A stretch of 64,000 nucleotides of DNA from Risungbinella massiliensis (GCF_000942395.1 NZ_LN812102.1:1586816-1650815); one strand, 5' to 3'. Numbered from the stretch's first letter, positions 20,416 through 30,397 are shown. Made by a program: numbers and translations. The notes: generated from the sequence alone by a model not told the origin.

Positions 20416-20746
20416 AACACTAGCAATAGGACTTGGCGGCATACTTGGCACTTGGTTGCGGTATGCTGCGTCCATTTTTTTAACTGGACAAGCTTTTCCT
20501 TGGGCTACTCTTTTCGTAAATGTAACAGGTAGTTTATGTTTAGGCTATGTAACGACAAGAGTTCAGAAGGATATTGCTAAAAATTTTTGGGGAACAGGGG
20601 TATTGGGTTCCTATACAACTTTTTCACTCTTTGCAGTTGAGATCTGGGAACTACCTCTTCTAACAGCAGTTTTATATACTTTCGCATCCCTTTTTTTTGG
20701 TATTTTCTTTGCATACATAGGTCTGAGATGGGGAAGGAGGAAATAA
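20402..20746 (+). CDS. crcB: Fluoride ion channel CrcB/Fluc, subunit 1
   Basis: Small four-helix membrane protein that exports fluoride as a dual-topology or heterodimeric channel. Motifs: GGILGTWLRY near the start, TLFVNVTGSLCLGY, and GSYTTFSLFAVE with the Phe/Thr pore signature. It has 114 residues. It overlaps gerPC and is followed after one base by a second crcB, so the pair probably forms a heterodimer, as with paired Bacillus copies. No fluoride riboswitch is visible upstream; the ribosome site is weak and lies inside the preceding gene. Confidence 0.93.
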   Translation: MNLTKTLAIGLGGILGTWLRYAASIFLTGQAFPWATLFVNVTGSLCLGYVTTRVQKDIAKNFWGTGVLGSYTTFSLFAVEIWELPLLTAVLYTFASLFFGIFFAYIGLRWGRRK

Positions 20747-20747
20747 T

Positions 20748-21107
20748 TTGAGTTTTATACTAATCGGTATTGCAGGTGGGGTTGGCGCTATTTGTCGTTC
20801 TCTTCTTCATTCTTGGGGTAATCGGAAGTTCACTTCATTTGGTACATTCCTTGTCAATATATTAGGCTCCTTACTATTTGGTGTCTGGTTAGGCCTATTT
20901 CCCTCTATAACAGGTCCCACCCCTTTTACAACAGGCTTCTTAGGTGGCTTTACTACTTTTTCTACCGTAAGTGTAGAAATAGTACAACTCCTAACAAAAA
21001 AAGACTGGGGTGTAACCAGCCTTTTTCTACTTTCTAGTGTTTTGGGTTCCGTTCTAGCAGTGGGAGCGGGATTTGCTCTTAGCTCCCTGCTCCACGATAA
21101 TTTCTAA
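20748..21107 (+). CDS. crcB: Fluoride ion channel CrcB/Fluc, subunit 2
   Basis: Paralogue of the preceding gene, 119 residues, four membrane helices. Motifs: GGVGAICRSLLH, GTFLVNILGSLLFG and GGFTTFSTVSVE. The start is TTG after AAGGAGGAAA. Two adjacent, diverged copies suggest fixed opposite orientations in one heterodimeric channel. The last 29 bases overlap the end of the convergent ABC permease gene, so antisense overlap of the two transcripts is expected. Confidence 0.93.
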   Translation: MSFILIGIAGGVGAICRSLLHSWGNRKFTSFGTFLVNILGSLLFGVWLGLFPSITGPTPFTTGFLGGFTTFSTVSVEIVQLLTKKDWGVTSLFLLSSVLGSVLAVGAGFALSSLLHDNF

Positions 21108-21864
21108 TTCCTTGATTCCATATTTTGATCCCGATCCATAGGCAGATTGCTCCAACAAGTGGTGTAGCTAATGCGTACCAACGCCACTCACCTTGATCGA
21201 GGAAAAAGCTTGCGGGATAAAATCCAACAAATCCAAACGGTAAGATAAAGGTGAGGAAAAACTGAATGGCTCGATGGTAGATATTAATCGGGTATCTGCC
21301 ATAAGTACTCACATTAAAAACAATTGGTTGGATATCCGTTTTGGAATCGGTATAAAGTGAGAGGCTAGTCAGCGAAATATAGATTCCACCATACACGGCG
21401 GCGCCTCCAAGGGTAAAGAGGATTAAGAATAGCGGATCCCACCAATTCCAAACAAGATCCAAATGAACTCCACCAATTCCCATGACGATCAGACCTGTCA
21501 GAACACCAAGTAGAGATTCTGGAGCCATCGTTTCCATTAAGATTTGTTGTAAGCTGTGAACAGGCCTGGTTAGAACACGGTCTAGTTCTCCTTTAATAAT
21601 GTATCGTTCGTTAAAATCCCATAGATTAAAAAAGGTGGTAAAGACTGCCCAAGGAATGAGGAAATAACCATAGATGAAGACCACTTCGTTACGATCCCAG
21701 CCACCCAACTGATTGGTATGTCCAAATATGACGACAATAAAAACGAGATTTACCGCTTGAAACAAAAAGTCAGTAAAAAACTGAGAGACAAAGTCCCAGC
21801 GATATTGCAGACGTGCTTTTAGATATTGTTTGAGATATTCCCAAAAAAGCTTTGCCGATGCCAA
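21079..21864 (-). CDS. ABC-2 type permease (second subunit)
   Basis: A 261-residue membrane protein with about six hydrophobic segments. The pattern (FNLWDFNERYIIKGELDRVLTRPVHSLQQIL) is that of the uncharacterised ABC-2 exporter permeases of the COG3694/COG4587 type, which always occur as a pair with a DrrA-like ATPase. The substrate is unknown. The start is TTG eight bases after GGGGGG. Third gene of a compact operon, four bases after the other permease. Its 3' end overlaps crcB2. Confidence 0.85.
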   Translation of the reverse strand: MASAKLFWEYLKQYLKARLQYRWDFVSQFFTDFLFQAVNLVFIVVIFGHTNQLGGWDRNEVVFIYGYFLIPWAVFTTFFNLWDFNERYIIKGELDRVLTRPVHSLQQILMETMAPESLLGVLTGLIVMGIGGVHLDLVWNWWDPLFLILFTLGGAAVYGGIYISLTSLSLYTDSKTDIQPIVFNVSTYGRYPINIYHRAIQFFLTFILPFGFVGFYPASFFLDQGEWRWYALATPLVGAICLWIGIKIWNQGIRNYRGAGS

Positions 21865-21868
21865 AACC

Positions 21869-22663
21869 TTATCCCCCCTGTACGATCAAATTTTTGCGAG
21901 CTCTTCGCCAAATAAGTTGAATAGGCACAATTAAGAGTAGCACCCAAATTCCTTGTGTGAGCAACGCCTGGATCCATTCTTGGCCAGACAATCCTTTGAC
22001 CAACACAACACTTGGCAGATAGGAAATCGCTTGAAACGGTAGATATTGCGAGACTACTTGACCCCAAACCGGAAAGAAGCTAATTGGGATAATAAGCCCT
22101 GATAGGATTTCCACTACAAAACGCTTTGCCCGGAGAATACCAGCATTGTTGAGTACAAAAAAGGCAAGCAGTCCCGTAATTAAATTAATCTCCACATTGA
22201 CCAAAAATCCTAATAGGAGGCTAAGAGCAAATTTTGCCCATGTAATAGGTTCTGTTGGCAAAGAGATTGGAAATACTAACGAAACTAAGATCATACCTGG
22301 AATGCTAAACAGCAGTAGGCGGAAAAGACCTTCTCCGAATCCAAGGAAGACTTTTGTCAGCAAGTAGTTATACGGACGAAGCAACTGAACTGCTACTGTC
22401 CCATCTCGAATCTCTGCTGCAATCTCTCGATCCAAGTTATTGAAATAAAAGGCACGTGCCATCCATGAAACGGCAATATACGTCGCCATTTGTAACGGAA
22501 CGAATCCTTGTAGCGATTCCCGTCCACTAAACACTGCCATCCAAAGAAAATAATAGGCACCGATGTTGAGAGAATATATCAATATTCCACTGTAATAATT
22601 GACACGATAAGCCAACATCATGAGAAAACGAACCCGGATTAATTCTGCATACATTCTAAGCAA
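21869..22663 (-). CDS. ABC-2 type permease (first subunit)
   Basis: A 264-residue membrane protein with six predicted helices. It is paired with the following permease. Typical features are a cytosolic N-terminal helix (MYAELIRVRFLMML) and the conserved DREIAAEIRDGTVAVQLLRPYNYLL segment, where permeases of this exporter family contact the ATPase. The TTG start lies eight bases after GGAGGG, inside the end of the ATPase gene (8-base overlap). The ATG three codons later (22654) is the alternative. Substrate unknown. Confidence 0.85.
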   Translation of the reverse strand: MLRMYAELIRVRFLMMLAYRVNYYSGILIYSLNIGAYYFLWMAVFSGRESLQGFVPLQMATYIAVSWMARAFYFNNLDREIAAEIRDGTVAVQLLRPYNYLLTKVFLGFGEGLFRLLLFSIPGMILVSLVFPISLPTEPITWAKFALSLLLGFLVNVEINLITGLLAFFVLNNAGILRAKRFVVEILSGLIIPISFFPVWGQVVSQYLPFQAISYLPSVVLVKGLSGQEWIQALLTQGIWVLLLIVPIQLIWRRARKNLIVQGG

Positions 22664-23669
22664 GAGTCATACCCTCCGAGTAAATACGGCGTACAATCTC
22701 CTCTGTAGTAGATTCTTCGATTTGCATTTCTTTTACATGAATCCCTTTGTCTAATATATGAGCTAACAGATTGGACACACTGATTTCTCCACTTGGAATC
22801 AGCACAGTATAATTGCTATTCCCCTCTGTTTCCCATGTTATTGGCAGCCCATTTACTACATTTTCCCAATCATCTTGGGTGATCGGTGCTTCTAATTCTA
22901 GGAGTACCTTTCGTCCAGATCCCCATTCTGTTTTGAGCCTTGCCAAATCACCATCATAAATGATCTTTCCTTTGTCCAACATGACAACACGCGAGCACAA
23001 CGCCTCGATATCTGTTAGGTCATGAGTTGTCAGCATTACAGATGTACCCAACTCTTGATTGATCTCTCGTAGAAACTGGCGGATATTTTCCTTTACTAGA
23101 ACATCTAACCCAATCGTTGGTTCATCTAGGAAAAGTAATGGTGGCTTGTGAATAATTGCTGCAGCTAACTCACAACGCATCCTTTGTCCAAGACTCAGTT
23201 TGCGTACAGGTTGATCTAATAACGCACCAATATCTAGCACTTCAATCATGCGGTCTACATACGCACGATTCTCCTTCTCATCAACTCGATATACTTTTTG
23301 CAAGAGAGAAAATGACTCTTGCACTGCAATATCCCACCAAAGTTGACTACGTTGTCCAAATACAACCCCGATCGTTCGAACAAATTTTTCGCGTTCTTCA
23401 TGCGGGTTAAATCCATTCACCTGCAATTTTCCAGATGTAGGTTGCAAGATGCCAGTTAACATTTTAATTGTGGTCGATTTGCCAGCACCATTCTCTCCGA
23501 TATACCCTACCATCTCTCCTTGTTCTATCGCCAAATTCACTTTGTCTACTGCACGGATAGTACGATAATTTCGTTGAAAAAGGTCACGAAAAGCGCCAGC
23601 TAACCCTTTACGACTTTGAAAGACTTGAAATTCTTTTGTCAGATCAATCGCTTCTAGAGCGTAGTTCAA
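22656..23669 (-). CDS. ABC-2 exporter ATP-binding protein
   Basis: ATPase of 337 residues for the two downstream permeases. Walker A GENGAGKST, the Q-loop region GVVFGQRSQLWWD, signature LSLGQRMRCELAAA, Walker B LLFLDEPTIGLD and switch LTTHDL are all intact. The N-terminal FQVFQSRKGLAGAFRDLF extension and C-terminal regulatory domain are typical of this DrrA-like subgroup (COG4586). The start is TTG after AAGGAGG. Operon order is ATPase-permease-permease. Drug or lipid export is possible, but nothing identifies the cargo. Confidence 0.9.
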   Translation of the reverse strand: MNYALEAIDLTKEFQVFQSRKGLAGAFRDLFQRNYRTIRAVDKVNLAIEQGEMVGYIGENGAGKSTTIKMLTGILQPTSGKLQVNGFNPHEEREKFVRTIGVVFGQRSQLWWDIAVQESFSLLQKVYRVDEKENRAYVDRMIEVLDIGALLDQPVRKLSLGQRMRCELAAAIIHKPPLLFLDEPTIGLDVLVKENIRQFLREINQELGTSVMLTTHDLTDIEALCSRVVMLDKGKIIYDGDLARLKTEWGSGRKVLLELEAPITQDDWENVVNGLPITWETEGNSNYTVLIPSGEISVSNLLAHILDKGIHVKEMQIEESTTEEIVRRIYSEGMTLA

Positions 23670-23693
23670 TTGAATTCCTCCTTACCCCATACC

Positions 23694-23726
23694 ATAAAAA
23701 AGGCATCCCCATAGGGAATACCTTAT
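23694..23726 (-). terminator. Terminator of the spo0M-like gene pair
   Basis: Minus-strand AAGGTATTCCC pairs with GGGGATGCCTT (two imperfect positions), followed by T6. It separates the spo0M pair from the ABC operon. Confidence 0.75.
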
Positions 23727-24490
23727 GTTTGGATTTGTCGCTGTATTTGATACTCGATTTTGGACTCGAGTAAGCTGATGTTATCCTTTACCTCATCATA
23801 CGTAATAGTAAACCGGGAAATTTTTTCGTCAAGGTTTAGTGCTTCTTCCATCGAACTCATCAACCCAATTGGTTTGCGATCCACTTGCAGAACGATATCT
23901 AGTTCATGTTGGAATGGGAAGAAAACCATCTGAATATCATCTATATATTTAGAAAACGTATTACCCGTTGGTTTGAAATGATATTGTTGAACAAATGGAT
24001 GACGAGAGTAGTAATGCTCAAAATCCATATCGACTCTCTCAAGTTGATATCCTAGATATTCAGTTGCTTTCACAACTTGTTGTACGAATGGATGAGGTAC
24101 TACCTCTATTCCATCATGATCAGTTGGATCCACCGCCATCTTTATATCCAAACCTGTTTTAATATAGATTGGAGAGCCGCTAGTTGAAACAGGTGAATCA
24201 TATGGTAGTTCGAATTCGAATGGAATTACTTTCGTCTCTTTTGGTCCCATCTCAAACCGCTCGGAAATTCGGAATTCACTAATTACATATTCTGCTTGAG
24301 TTCCCTCATGTTCATATTGCACAACTAGATAAAGGTAAATATCGTCAATTTCTTGCTGTGCTTGTCCTCCTTGGATAAACACTTCTCCCCGAATGGTTTC
24401 TCCTTGGCTATAGTTTGCCTTCTCAAGTCTCGTATCGACTTTTGTAGCGCCAATTCCAAAACTGGCCAATGTTTTCCCAAATATACTCAT
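23723..24490 (-). CDS. Spo0M-like sporulation-control protein (copy B)
   Basis: Arrestin-like fold protein of 255 residues, close in pattern to B. subtilis Spo0M: FGKTLASFGIGATKVDTRLEK at the start, GETIRGEVFIQGG, and DIKMAVDPTDHDGIEVVPHP mid-protein. Spo0M influences early sporulation and septation in B. subtilis by an unclear mechanism. It lies 14 bases after a second paralogue and is probably co-transcribed with it; the shared terminator follows. The two copies are clearly diverged, so they may have different partners. Confidence 0.88.
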   Translation of the reverse strand: MSIFGKTLASFGIGATKVDTRLEKANYSQGETIRGEVFIQGGQAQQEIDDIYLYLVVQYEHEGTQAEYVISEFRISERFEMGPKETKVIPFEFELPYDSPVSTSGSPIYIKTGLDIKMAVDPTDHDGIEVVPHPFVQQVVKATEYLGYQLERVDMDFEHYYSRHPFVQQYHFKPTGNTFSKYIDDIQMVFFPFQHELDIVLQVDRKPIGLMSSMEEALNLDEKISRFTITYDEVKDNISLLESKIEYQIQRQIQT

Positions 24491-24504
24491 CTATCATTTC
24501 TCCC

Positions 24505-25239
24505 CTATCTACGTTGTAGTAACTCTCTAAGTTTCTCCATCGGGTCTTCTTCCACTTTTTGATCATTGATCATTAATGTATTCACTGCATCTTCATGCTC
24601 CCAATAAAAGCGACTGGCTAATCCTTGACCGGCGCGAACCATCTCCATATCAATCGTTATAGAGTGATCATTATAATCAAAGATAACATGGAATTCATCA
24701 ATATAAGCATGAAAAGAACCGGTTGGTCGGAATATAAATGCCTGTACAAAAGGATGTAGTCTTGCATTTGGATCAAAAGTATTCTCTATTTGATAAAGTA
24801 AAAATCCATTGTCTTCAATTTGTTTTAAGATACTTGCAATCAACGGATTTGGAAATATTTCCAATCGATCACGATCAGTAGGATCTACAGCAAATGGAAC
24901 ATCCAATACTGTTTTTAAGTAAATAGGAAATCTTCCAGTAGAAATAGGAAGATCCGTAGGTAACTTAAACTCAAATGGAATTTTCCGATCCTTTTGAGGT
25001 TCAATTAACAACTTTTCGGATAGTGCAAAACGTTTAAAAACATATTCAACCTTTTTTCCGTTCTTTACATATTGAGTAGTCAGTTCTAAAACAATATCAT
25101 CTACCACTTGCGAAGATTGGCCACCACGAATACAAACGTCTCCTGTGATTGTTTCTCCAGGTTGAAATTGCCATTGATCAATCTTGGAATCTACTTTGGC
25201 AGATCCAATTCCCATCTGCGCCATCCATTTAGTAAACAT
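24505..25239 (-). CDS. Spo0M-like sporulation-control protein (copy A)
   Basis: A 244-residue paralogue of the next gene with the same landmarks: MGIGSAKVDSKIDQ, GETITGDVCIRGGQSSQVVDD, and DVPFAVDPTDRDRLEIFPNP. The N-terminal half is the arrestin-like region. The C-terminal half (ARLHPFVQAFIFRPTGSFHAYIDEFHVIF) is also conserved between the copies. It starts 57 bases past the end of the giant pseudokinase-like gene, with a likely terminator between them. Confidence 0.88.
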   Translation of the reverse strand: MFTKWMAQMGIGSAKVDSKIDQWQFQPGETITGDVCIRGGQSSQVVDDIVLELTTQYVKNGKKVEYVFKRFALSEKLLIEPQKDRKIPFEFKLPTDLPISTGRFPIYLKTVLDVPFAVDPTDRDRLEIFPNPLIASILKQIEDNGFLLYQIENTFDPNARLHPFVQAFIFRPTGSFHAYIDEFHVIFDYNDHSITIDMEMVRAGQGLASRFYWEHEDAVNTLMINDQKVEEDPMEKLRELLQRR

Positions 25240-25257
25240 CTATACCCCCCATTATTA

Positions 25258-25290
25258 CAAAAAAAGAGGAGAAGTGCCCCTCTCCCCTAC
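25258..25290 (-). terminator. Possible terminator of the pseudokinase-like gene
   Basis: Minus-strand GGAGAGGGGCACTTCTCC forms a short GC stem, followed by TCT7 just past the stop codon. Stem pairing is short and imperfect. Confidence 0.55.
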
Positions 25291-25295
25291 ATTCT

Positions 25296-28200
25296 TTATT
25301 TTTTCTGAAAGAAGTTCATAAAGTCTTGGAGATGCTTTTCGGAATTTGGATTAGGAGATTGTTTCTGATTTTCCTCTGGTGTTTGTTTTTTTAGAGGTTC
25401 AGGATTATCTATTATCTGATCCTTTTCCTCTTCCGCCGCTTTACGCTCTTCTTCCTCTAATAAACGATCTAACTCATCATATCGATCGCTTAATACTCTA
25501 GCATTCGAATCAGTGGTCGACTCATCTGCATTCTTTGTTTTGCTGTCCGTAGGTTGACTTAATTCTAACTCATCAAAAAGATTCCCCAATTCAATAAAGA
25601 GAGCTTCGTCTTCTTCATCAGAAAACAATTGATTCGATTCAGTTGATGATTCTTTCACTTCCTGTTTTTTCTCTACTTGCTGTTCTTGCTTTCTCTTCTC
25701 CTTTTTTTTCGGAGAATGAGAAGCCTTCGTTTCTTTTTCTTGCTTTTGCTTTGGTGCCTCTTTGGTAGTAAGTTCAGAAGTTACCTCTACTGATCCATTC
25801 TCGAGAAGTCCTTCTTGTGATTCTAACTTACTCTCTTCTTGTTTGCTTTTCTGCTTCTTCTCTTGTTTCTTTTTCCGTTTCTCCTCTTTTTTGTTCTGAT
25901 GATTACTAAAAGACTGTTGGAGAGCAGCTCTGGCGGCACGCTGTTTATCTGCTCTGGACATACTGCGACTACTACTTGAAAAAGGGCTATACGATTTACT
26001 TTTTTGTTTCGTTTCGCTCAACGTTTTTTCTGGTGATTTCTTTGGTTTTTCCTGTTTCGTTTCCGATACTTTATCTGCCTTCGGTTTTGCCTCTTGTATC
26101 TCTTTTTTCGGTGGTGTAGATTTTTCTTCACCTTTTTGATCAGTAGGAGACTCTTTTTTCTCTTGCTTCAGAGGAGTTGGCTCTGTAATTACTTGTTCCT
26201 CTACTTGATTCTCCTGCTGTTCGGGAGGTGTTGGCAAAGCATGACCCATATAAGTCATTAATTCCCGTTCTTTCTCTGCTCTTTCTGTTTCATCTAGCGG
26301 TTGAATTGCCTGGTAACTCGAAGGAGGCATCGTTGCAAACTCATCCTCCGTCTCACTCGAGTTTTCTGAACTAGAAGAGAGTATTTCATGCAGTTTGGTC
26401 AGTTTTTCTCTCTTTCTTTCTTCAAATTCCCGCTTTTGCTTCTCAAGTAATGCCTGTTTTTTCTCCTCAAATTCTTTTAACAACTTGTCTAGCATCTCTT
26501 GTTGCTGAGTTTCTAGAAGCTTTTGTTCCTTCTCCATAATTTGAAGTTCTCGTTGCTCCCATTGTTGGCGCTCATATTCCAATCTGGCTTTGCGTATTCG
26601 TTCTTTTTCCTTTTTGGCACGTTCTTGTCTTTCTTTTTCTTCTCGTTCTTTACGTGCCTTTTCGAGTGCTTCTTGTTCTTTTGCGAGAAGCTCTTGCTCT
26701 TGACGTTCGAGTTCTTTCCGTTGTTCTTCTAATAATTTTTGCTGCATTCTCTCCAACTCAAGACGCTTTTGCTCCAGTAGCTGCTGTTGTTGCGCCTCGA
26801 ATTGTTTTCGCATTTGCTCAATTCGTGCCTGTTGTTTTTCTTCATGCTCTTGTCGATGCTGATCAAGCGTAATAATAAAAGAATCGGATAGATCTTGATC
26901 CGCCAGTTTTGCTAAAGCAGGATTCACTTTATAAGTTTGAGTTTGAGGAGTTGGTTCTGTATCAGCAGTTTCTGAAGATGGAGTTTCCACTGCTGGAGTT
27001 GTTTCTTGCTTATCCATGTTATCATCTTCTAAGTCATCCAATGTTACAAATGATACAGTATCCTCCACTAGATCTTCTTCGGTTTCTTCGATAACAGGCG
27101 AGTCATCTAATTTCAATGCTTCATAATATTCATCCCATGTATTCTCTTCTTTAGATGGATCTGGCACACCTAGTAAAGAACGCATCGGTTTTGGTTTTGT
27201 TGTTTGCTTTTCATTGGAGTCCAACTCCCGCACTCCTTTCTCCAACGAATTTCCTTCAGATATTTCTATCTCTACTTCTGGTTTTGCTGTTTTTTTGATG
27301 CAAGTAGCTAATTGTACCCCTCGTCGAAAGCGAATGTTGTTTCTTTTATCCAATTTTTTCTTTACCTGAGCTAAGGTATCATCTTCTTTTTTTTGCTGTG
27401 TGTTCGTAGCGGGGGCACTCTCTAGCATCTGATCGATCTCTTGAAGTAACTCGTCCGGTTCCTCTTGCTTAGGTACCGTTTTACCAGAAGAAGTCTCACT
27501 CATCTTGGCAAGTTGCTCTAAAAGCGACTGCCCTGTTGCTGGAAGACGAGGAGTTTCCTTGTTGGTCTTGTTGGTACCGGTCGAAACTGCTGAAGTCTCT
27601 TCTCTTTTTTGCATCATTCCTGCTAATTGATCCATCGAGAAATTAGGTTTTGGTTTAGGTCTCGAAGATGTATTGGCTGGAGTCAAATCTGGTTTTGTAA
27701 TAGGGAGATTTGCATCTTCACTAGGCGTAATCTTGTTATCTTTTGGTGATGAACTTTTTTTGCTACTTGGAAGAAAACGCTTAAGTAGTCCTTCTGAAGC
27801 ATGCTTTTTTTCAAATATCTCAATCTGTGCAATGACTTGATCCACTTGATACACTTTTAGTGTTTTTTGGATCAGTTTCATCATAGGTCGCGAGACAGAG
27901 AAGTCTTTGGGGATCTTGAGGATCGATCCTTCCAAAAATTGCCCTGATAGGAGACTATAGAAAAAACTCCCCCAATCTAACTTGGTTTCGGTAACCATGA
28001 TTTTTTCTAGACCACAGAAAATCACTTGGAGTTCACCTGATTTGGTAACTCCAATGTTTCTAGTATCAAGTAAGAGGTACATAGGTATTGGCTTGGAACG
28101 AAGCATCGCCTCTAAATGAAGCAATTGTTTGGTCCAATCAATCACTTGTTCCTCCGATAGATCCGTCTTTATCACGTCTTTAAGTGGACGAATCGGTGAA

Positions 28201-28448
28201 TAAGGACGTACAAAAACTAGAAGATCTTCTTCAACGAGAACATCTTGGTATGGTAAAACAATCGAGCTTTTTAGATTACGAAATTGTTGTATCGCTCGTT
28301 GGGGTGGCTGTTTGTGTAAGTAAGCAGCCTGCAAATAAAAACGTTTTCCGTCCGTTTCCCCAACAGCCAATTCACCATTGAAGAACGAAACAACATGTTT
28401 AATCTCAAACCGGTTTCGATAGATAGTTCCTGTTTCAAAGAAAGCCAA
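25296..28448 (-). CDS. Giant protein: pseudokinase-like head, charged coiled-coil tail
   Basis: Not a family I can name. From the TTG at 28448, eight bases after GGAGG, it has 1050 residues (an earlier in-frame TTG at 28463 lacks a ribosome site). Residues 1-215 look like a degenerate protein-kinase fold: hydrophobic strands, a hinge-like [18 protein letters not shown], then [13 protein letters not shown] and VIFCGLEKI where HRD and DFG would be, so no catalysis is expected. Residues 220-525 are low-complexity and acidic. About 530-690 form a long charged coiled coil rich in E, K, Q and R. Residues 700-950 are lysine/serine-rich and disordered, ending in two acidic helices (about 943-960 and 988-1012). 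No membrane segment. It lies upstream of the spo0M pair. Confidence 0.85.
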   Translation of the reverse strand: MAFFETGTIYRNRFEIKHVVSFFNGELAVGETDGKRFYLQAAYLHKQPPQRAIQQFRNLKSSIVLPYQDVLVEEDLLVFVRPYSPIRPLKDVIKTDLSEEQVIDWTKQLLHLEAMLRSKPIPMYLLLDTRNIGVTKSGELQVIFCGLEKIMVTETKLDWGSFFYSLLSGQFLEGSILKIPKDFSVSRPMMKLIQKTLKVYQVDQVIAQIEIFEKKHASEGLLKRFLPSSKKSSSPKDNKITPSEDANLPITKPDLTPANTSSRPKPKPNFSMDQLAGMMQKREETSAVSTGTNKTNKETPRLPATGQSLLEQLAKMSETSSGKTVPKQEEPDELLQEIDQMLESAPATNTQQKKEDDTLAQVKKKLDKRNNIRFRRGVQLATCIKKTAKPEVEIEISEGNSLEKGVRELDSNEKQTTKPKPMRSLLGVPDPSKEENTWDEYYEALKLDDSPVIEETEEDLVEDTVSFVTLDDLEDDNMDKQETTPAVETPSSETADTEPTPQTQTYKVNPALAKLADQDLSDSFIITLDQHRQEHEEKQQARIEQMRKQFEAQQQQLLEQKRLELERMQQKLLEEQRKELERQEQELLAKEQEALEKARKEREEKERQERAKKEKERIRKARLEYERQQWEQRELQIMEKEQKLLETQQQEMLDKLLKEFEEKKQALLEKQKREFEERKREKLTKLHEILSSSSENSSETEDEFATMPPSSYQAIQPLDETERAEKERELMTYMGHALPTPPEQQENQVEEQVITEPTPLKQEKKESPTDQKGEEKSTPPKKEIQEAKPKADKVSETKQEKPKKSPEKTLSETKQKSKSYSPFSSSSRSMSRADKQRAARAALQQSFSNHQNKKEEKRKKKQEKKQKSKQEESKLESQEGLLENGSVEVTSELTTKEAPKQKQEKETKASHSPKKKEKRKQEQQVEKKQEVKESSTESNQLFSDEEDEALFIELGNLFDELELSQPTDSKTKNADESTTDSNARVLSDRYDELDRLLEEEERKAAEEEKDQIIDNPEPLKKQTPEENQKQSPNPNSEKHLQDFMNFFQKK

Positions 28449-28603
28449 CCGATTTGCCTCCAATCTATCTCATCATTACTTATATTTTAACGATTATTTC
28501 TCTTTTTTTATATGCAAAAATAGTAATAATTAGAGGCAGTCACTTTTCTCTGTTCCTCTTTTCGACAAGTCGTTACAATAAGAAGAGAAAAAGGGGTGTA
28601 AAA

Positions 28604-29926
28604 ATGAAGCAGACACAGTCTCAAAAATTACATAATGAAGCCTTAGATGCGATCGTAGGTGGTGTCAACAGTCCATCTCGTTCCTTTGGTGCAGTAGGAC
28701 TCGATCATCCTATCTTCATGAAAAAAGCTAACGGTGCTTATTTTTATGATGAAGATGGCAATCGCTATATTGACTACCTAGCTGCATTTGGACCCATCAT
28801 CTTAGGCCATGCTCATCCAGCCATTCATCAAGCAATCACAGCTGCCTCTACAGATGGGATTCTTTATGGAACACCAACTGAAAAAGAGATTCTGTTCGCA
28901 AAAATGTTACGCGATGCCATTCCTTCAATGGACCAAATCCGATTTGTCAACAGTGGGACAGAAGCAGTCATGTCGACTATTCGACTTGCTCGTGCCTACA
29001 CTGGACGAACCAAAATATTAAAGTTTGCAGGATGCTATCACGGACATTCCGATCTCGTTTTGGTAGCAGCAGGCTCTGGACCATCTACTTTAGGGAATCC
29101 AGACAGTGCTGGTGTACCCCCAAGTATTGCACAAGAAGTAATCACCGTTCCCTTTAATGATCCTGCTTCCCTACAAGAAGCATTTACTCATTGGGGAGAT
29201 CAGATAGCTGGTGTATTAGTTGAACCACTTGTAGGAAACTTTGGAATTGTACCACCTGCACCCGATTTTCTAGAGACGATCAATCATATTGCCCATCAAT
29301 TTGGAGCACTCGTTATTTACGATGAAGTAATCACCGCATTTCGATTCCACTATGGTGGAGTACAAACGTTATACGGAGTAGAACCTGATTTGACTGCTCT
29401 CGGAAAAATTATCGGGGGTGGACTTCCGATCGGTGCTTATGGTGGTAAAAGAGAAATTATGGACAAAGTAGCTCCTAACGGACCAATGTATCAAGCAGGT
29501 ACTATGGCCGGAAATCCGCTTTCGATTTCTGCTGGAATAGCTTGTATCAATGAATTAGCGAAGCCAGGAGTTTATGAGTATCTAGAGAAACTAGGGTCGA
29601 TATTGGAAAAAGGTATTCGACAAGCTGCTCAAGAACATGAAATCGTCATGTCGCTCAATCGGGTAGGTGGAGCTCTTACTGTCTACTTTACAGAGCAAAC
29701 AGTAGTGGATTATGATGGCGCTCAAGAAGCTAGTAAAAAACGCTTTGCTCGTTTTTTCCAACTTATGTTACAAAGAGGAATCTATCTAGCACCTTCGAAA
29801 TATGAAGCTTGGTTCCTGACTACAGCCCACACGGAACAAGATGTCCAAATCACTCTACAAGCAGTTCGAGAATCTTTTGAACAGATGAGAAAAGAGGGAA
29901 TCCATGGAAGCGAAAACTCATTATGA
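28604..29926 (+). CDS. gsaB: Glutamate-1-semialdehyde 2,1-aminomutase
   Basis: PLP enzyme that converts glutamate-1-semialdehyde to 5-aminolevulinate, the first committed tetrapyrrole precursor. The PLP lysine is K268 in [17 protein letters not shown]. Other motifs: [34 protein letters not shown]. Length is 440 residues from the ATG after AAAAAGGGG; the frame extends upstream to 28454 without a ribosome site. It corresponds to B. subtilis GsaB, a second enzyme besides HemL, and keeps that gene's position relative to perR. The truncated-haemoglobin gene overlaps its end. Confidence 0.93.
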   Translation: MKQTQSQKLHNEALDAIVGGVNSPSRSFGAVGLDHPIFMKKANGAYFYDEDGNRYIDYLAAFGPIILGHAHPAIHQAITAASTDGILYGTPTEKEILFAKMLRDAIPSMDQIRFVNSGTEAVMSTIRLARAYTGRTKILKFAGCYHGHSDLVLVAAGSGPSTLGNPDSAGVPPSIAQEVITVPFNDPASLQEAFTHWGDQIAGVLVEPLVGNFGIVPPAPDFLETINHIAHQFGALVIYDEVITAFRFHYGGVQTLYGVEPDLTALGKIIGGGLPIGAYGGKREIMDKVAPNGPMYQAGTMAGNPLSISAGIACINELAKPGVYEYLEKLGSILEKGIRQAAQEHEIVMSLNRVGGALTVYFTEQTVVDYDGAQEASKKRFARFFQLMLQRGIYLAPSKYEAWFLTTAHTEQDVQITLQAVRESFEQMRKEGIHGSENSL

Positions 29927-30275
29927 GCAACTAGGTGGCGAAGCTACGATTAAAAAACTAGTGGATATTTTTTACGATCTTGTAAAACAAAATCCCATTC
30001 TCAGTCCTATGTTTCCAGAAGACATGACAGAAACGAGAGAAAATCAGTACATGTTTCTAACACAATATTTTGGTGGTCCTCCTCTCTATTCAGAAAAAAA
30101 AGGGCATCCAATGCTCCGTGCTCGTCACATGAGGTTCGATATCACCCGTGAAAAGGCAGAAGCATGGCTCAGCTGTATGGAACAAGCATTAGACAAAGTA
30201 GGAGTCGAAGGAACACTTCGAGAAGAGATTTGGGGACGCTTAGTATACACCGCTTACCACATGCAAAATCAATAA
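29904..30275 (+). CDS. Group II truncated haemoglobin (YjbI/GlbO-like)
   Basis: A 123-residue 2-on-2 globin. The proximal histidine is H75 in RARHMRF, the G8 tryptophan is W88 in EAWLSCM, and the group II stretch [22 protein letters not shown] is intact. Such globins bind oxygen and detoxify NO or peroxide. The gene overlaps the aminomutase gene by 23 bases, which links supply of a haem precursor to a haem protein. B. subtilis yjbI lies elsewhere, near the yjbH gene, so this neighbour is notable. Confidence 0.94.
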   Translation: MEAKTHYEQLGGEATIKKLVDIFYDLVKQNPILSPMFPEDMTETRENQYMFLTQYFGGPPLYSEKKGHPMLRARHMRFDITREKAEAWLSCMEQALDKVGVEGTLREEIWGRLVYTAYHMQNQ

Positions 30276-30397
30276 GAACTTACTTCCGTTGTTATTATCA
30301 TCTAGATAACTATTGAATCTAACTGGATTCTTACAGGCAATTGTTCTCTAATCATCAATCGAAATGAGGACACACTTCCATTGAGCAAAAGATCAAT

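Noticed and set aside
20402-20430. Fluoride riboswitch before crcB
   Set aside because: crcB1 starts inside the gerPC coding sequence and no crcB-motif sequence is present upstream.
26523-27094. Plus-strand frames rich in Leu/Phe/Ser (look like membrane proteins)
   Set aside because: They are antisense shadows of the Glu/Lys/Gln-rich coiled-coil part of the giant protein; the hydrophobic look is a by-product of its codons.
28454-28603. N-terminal extension of the aminomutase with a hydrophobic helix (apparent membrane anchor)
   Set aside because: No ribosome site at the upstream start; the ATG at 28604 with AAAAAGGGG begins exactly at the conserved enzyme start.
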